This document shows, piece by piece, positions 48,236 to 49,503 of a stretch of 49,503 bases of DNA (position 1 is the first letter of the stretch; every line of letters begins with the position of its first letter). The notes below the pieces were generated by a model. The model was not told the origin of the DNA. It did no database searches and saw only the letters and a program-made list of their open reading frames with translations. This DNA comes from an uncultured Clostridia bacterium. Its GTDB lineage: Bacteria > Bacillota > Clostridia > Christensenellales > UBA1242. A program made the translations under genes and the position numbers. The DNA lies in assembly GCA_947629745.1 (NCBI GenBank), contig CANREZ010000006.1, positions 1-49,503 on the forward strand. The letters are read 5' to 3'.

Positions 48236-49198
48236 ATGGATAAAAGTAAGAAGATCATGTTTGATAACAATATCACCGTGATTAAAGATTTGAATAAGTT
48301 GCTAGAGACTGAGGTTAGCAAAATTTTGAAGGATGACCGCGATTATTACGCGTTGATGGCGAAGTACAATTCACTATCCATTGAGCTTGACGAGAGGATT
48401 GACAAAGTGCTAAATACCTCACGTCAAATGTGGTATTATTCCACCCAACTAAATTATAGTACTTGGTTGAGTGATAGGAATCAAGAGTATTATAGGAAAT
48501 TTTATATGCCTTTTGAGTATCTTTCATCTAGAACATTAGATCTCGAATTGTGCCAAAGGGTGAGAAGATGCTTACCAGAATCAAAAGCTCGTTGTGACTA
48601 CTATATCCGATCTTTATACAAAATGAAGAAGGAGTACAGGGAAACCAAGCCATGGCATCTGCACGATAGATTTTATCTATATGATGCCATCAAAGTATGT
48701 ACAGCACTAGTAGAGAACACCAATCGCTTTAGAAATCACCTAAAGTCATTGATATCCTTCATAGAACATAGACATATAGAGCCATTATTAGCAGATATTA
48801 ATGAGTACAATGCTGCTGCAATTAGGAAAGTAATACAAAAATTTAGCGATAGATATGAGATAACTTATGCCAAAGCACAGGCACACGAAATGTACCGCAA
48901 ATTTATGAAAACCCACAAATATCCATATCCTGAAATAACTCTAGAATACTCTACCCTTAGCAGACTTGCTCTAAGAGTGTTATTTGATGATTATCTAAAG
49001 GAAGGTACAAAAACTGGCCGTTATCACGACAAAATGAGCTCCGAGGAACTCAAAGTGCTGGACCACGAAATGCAGCAAGACAATCCTGATGATATCGATG
49101 AACTAGATTATAGCGAAATAGACTACAGCGAACTAGAAAAACAATCCGCCGAAAAGGAAAAGCACAAGAAGTCCCGTTCCGACGAAGACGAGAGATAA
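48236..49198 (+). CDS. Hypothetical helical cytoplasmic protein
   Basis: 320 aa, start MDKSKK with GAGGA upstream; promoter TTGACA-N17-TAAAAT; acidic tail. Confidence 0.65.
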   Translation: MDKSKKIMFDNNITVIKDLNKLLETEVSKILKDDRDYYALMAKYNSLSIELDERIDKVLNTSRQMWYYSTQLNYSTWLSDRNQEYYRKFYMPFEYLSSRTLDLELCQRVRRCLPESKARCDYYIRSLYKMKKEYRETKPWHLHDRFYLYDAIKVCTALVENTNRFRNHLKSLISFIEHRHIEPLLADINEYNAAAIRKVIQKFSDRYEITYAKAQAHEMYRKFMKTHKYPYPEITLEYSTLSRLALRVLFDDYLKEGTKTGRYHDKMSSEELKVLDHEMQQDNPDDIDELDYSEIDYSELEKQSAEKEKHKKSRSDEDER

Positions 49199-49430
49199 AG
49201 AAGATATTATTAATAGATATTATTAAGTATATAATTAAAAATATAAAAATTAATTAATTAAAAATAATTATAAACATAAATATTAAATATCTATTATAAT
49301 AAAAATTTAATAAATATTTATTAATATAAAAAATTATTTAGCAATATTAAAATTTTATTTATTTTTGAAGATTATTTAATACAAAAAATGAAAAATAATA
49401 ATTATTAAAAAAATAATAATAAAAATACAC

Positions 49431-49464
49431 AAAAAAGATGTGAGGGTTTACTCACATCTTTTTT
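49431..49464. terminator. Bidirectional intrinsic terminator
   Basis: AAAAAAGATGTGAG-GGTTTA-CTCACATCTTTTTT. Confidence 0.85.
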
Positions 49465-49503
49465 GTTTGTTTGTATTGTACTACTCTAGTGTTTAGTTGT
49501 AAC

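Overview
The window is an AT-rich chromosomal segment of a Clostridia-like Bacillota genome. This assignment rests on gene content and order: hrcA-grpE-dnaK-dnaJ with a CIRCE element, rsmE-mtaB-hinT-rpsU, RNase J, a ParE/ParC-type topoisomerase pair, MurG/Ddl/MurF, TsaB/TsaE/RimI, YhbY/ObgE/Nth. The most unusual part is a compact phage-derived cassette at about 11.06-23.1 kb. It carries a late regulator, TerL, a small terminase-like gene split at CCC-TGA-C, a zinc-ribbon protein, portal, scaffold-like protein, capsid, connector and stabilisation-type proteins, and UviB-like and phage-type holins. It has its own terminator. I see no integrase, replication genes, tape measure, sheath or endolysin in it. 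A LexA-like box (CGAACATATGTTTG) lies upstream of its regulator. Two plus-strand SH3-type membrane proteins are interleaved with or adjacent to it. I interpret it as either a remnant prophage or a domesticated particle/GTA-like system; the sequence alone cannot decide. Other points worth checking are a possible programmed +1 frameshift in the small terminase gene, a perfect 12-bp GNRA hairpin after the capsid gene, two apparently leaderless promoters, three helically phased operator repeats before a WYL-like HTH gene, and a ~21-bp-periodic degenerate repeat at a convergent intergenic junction. All product names come from motif and family recognition by eye; no database search was run.
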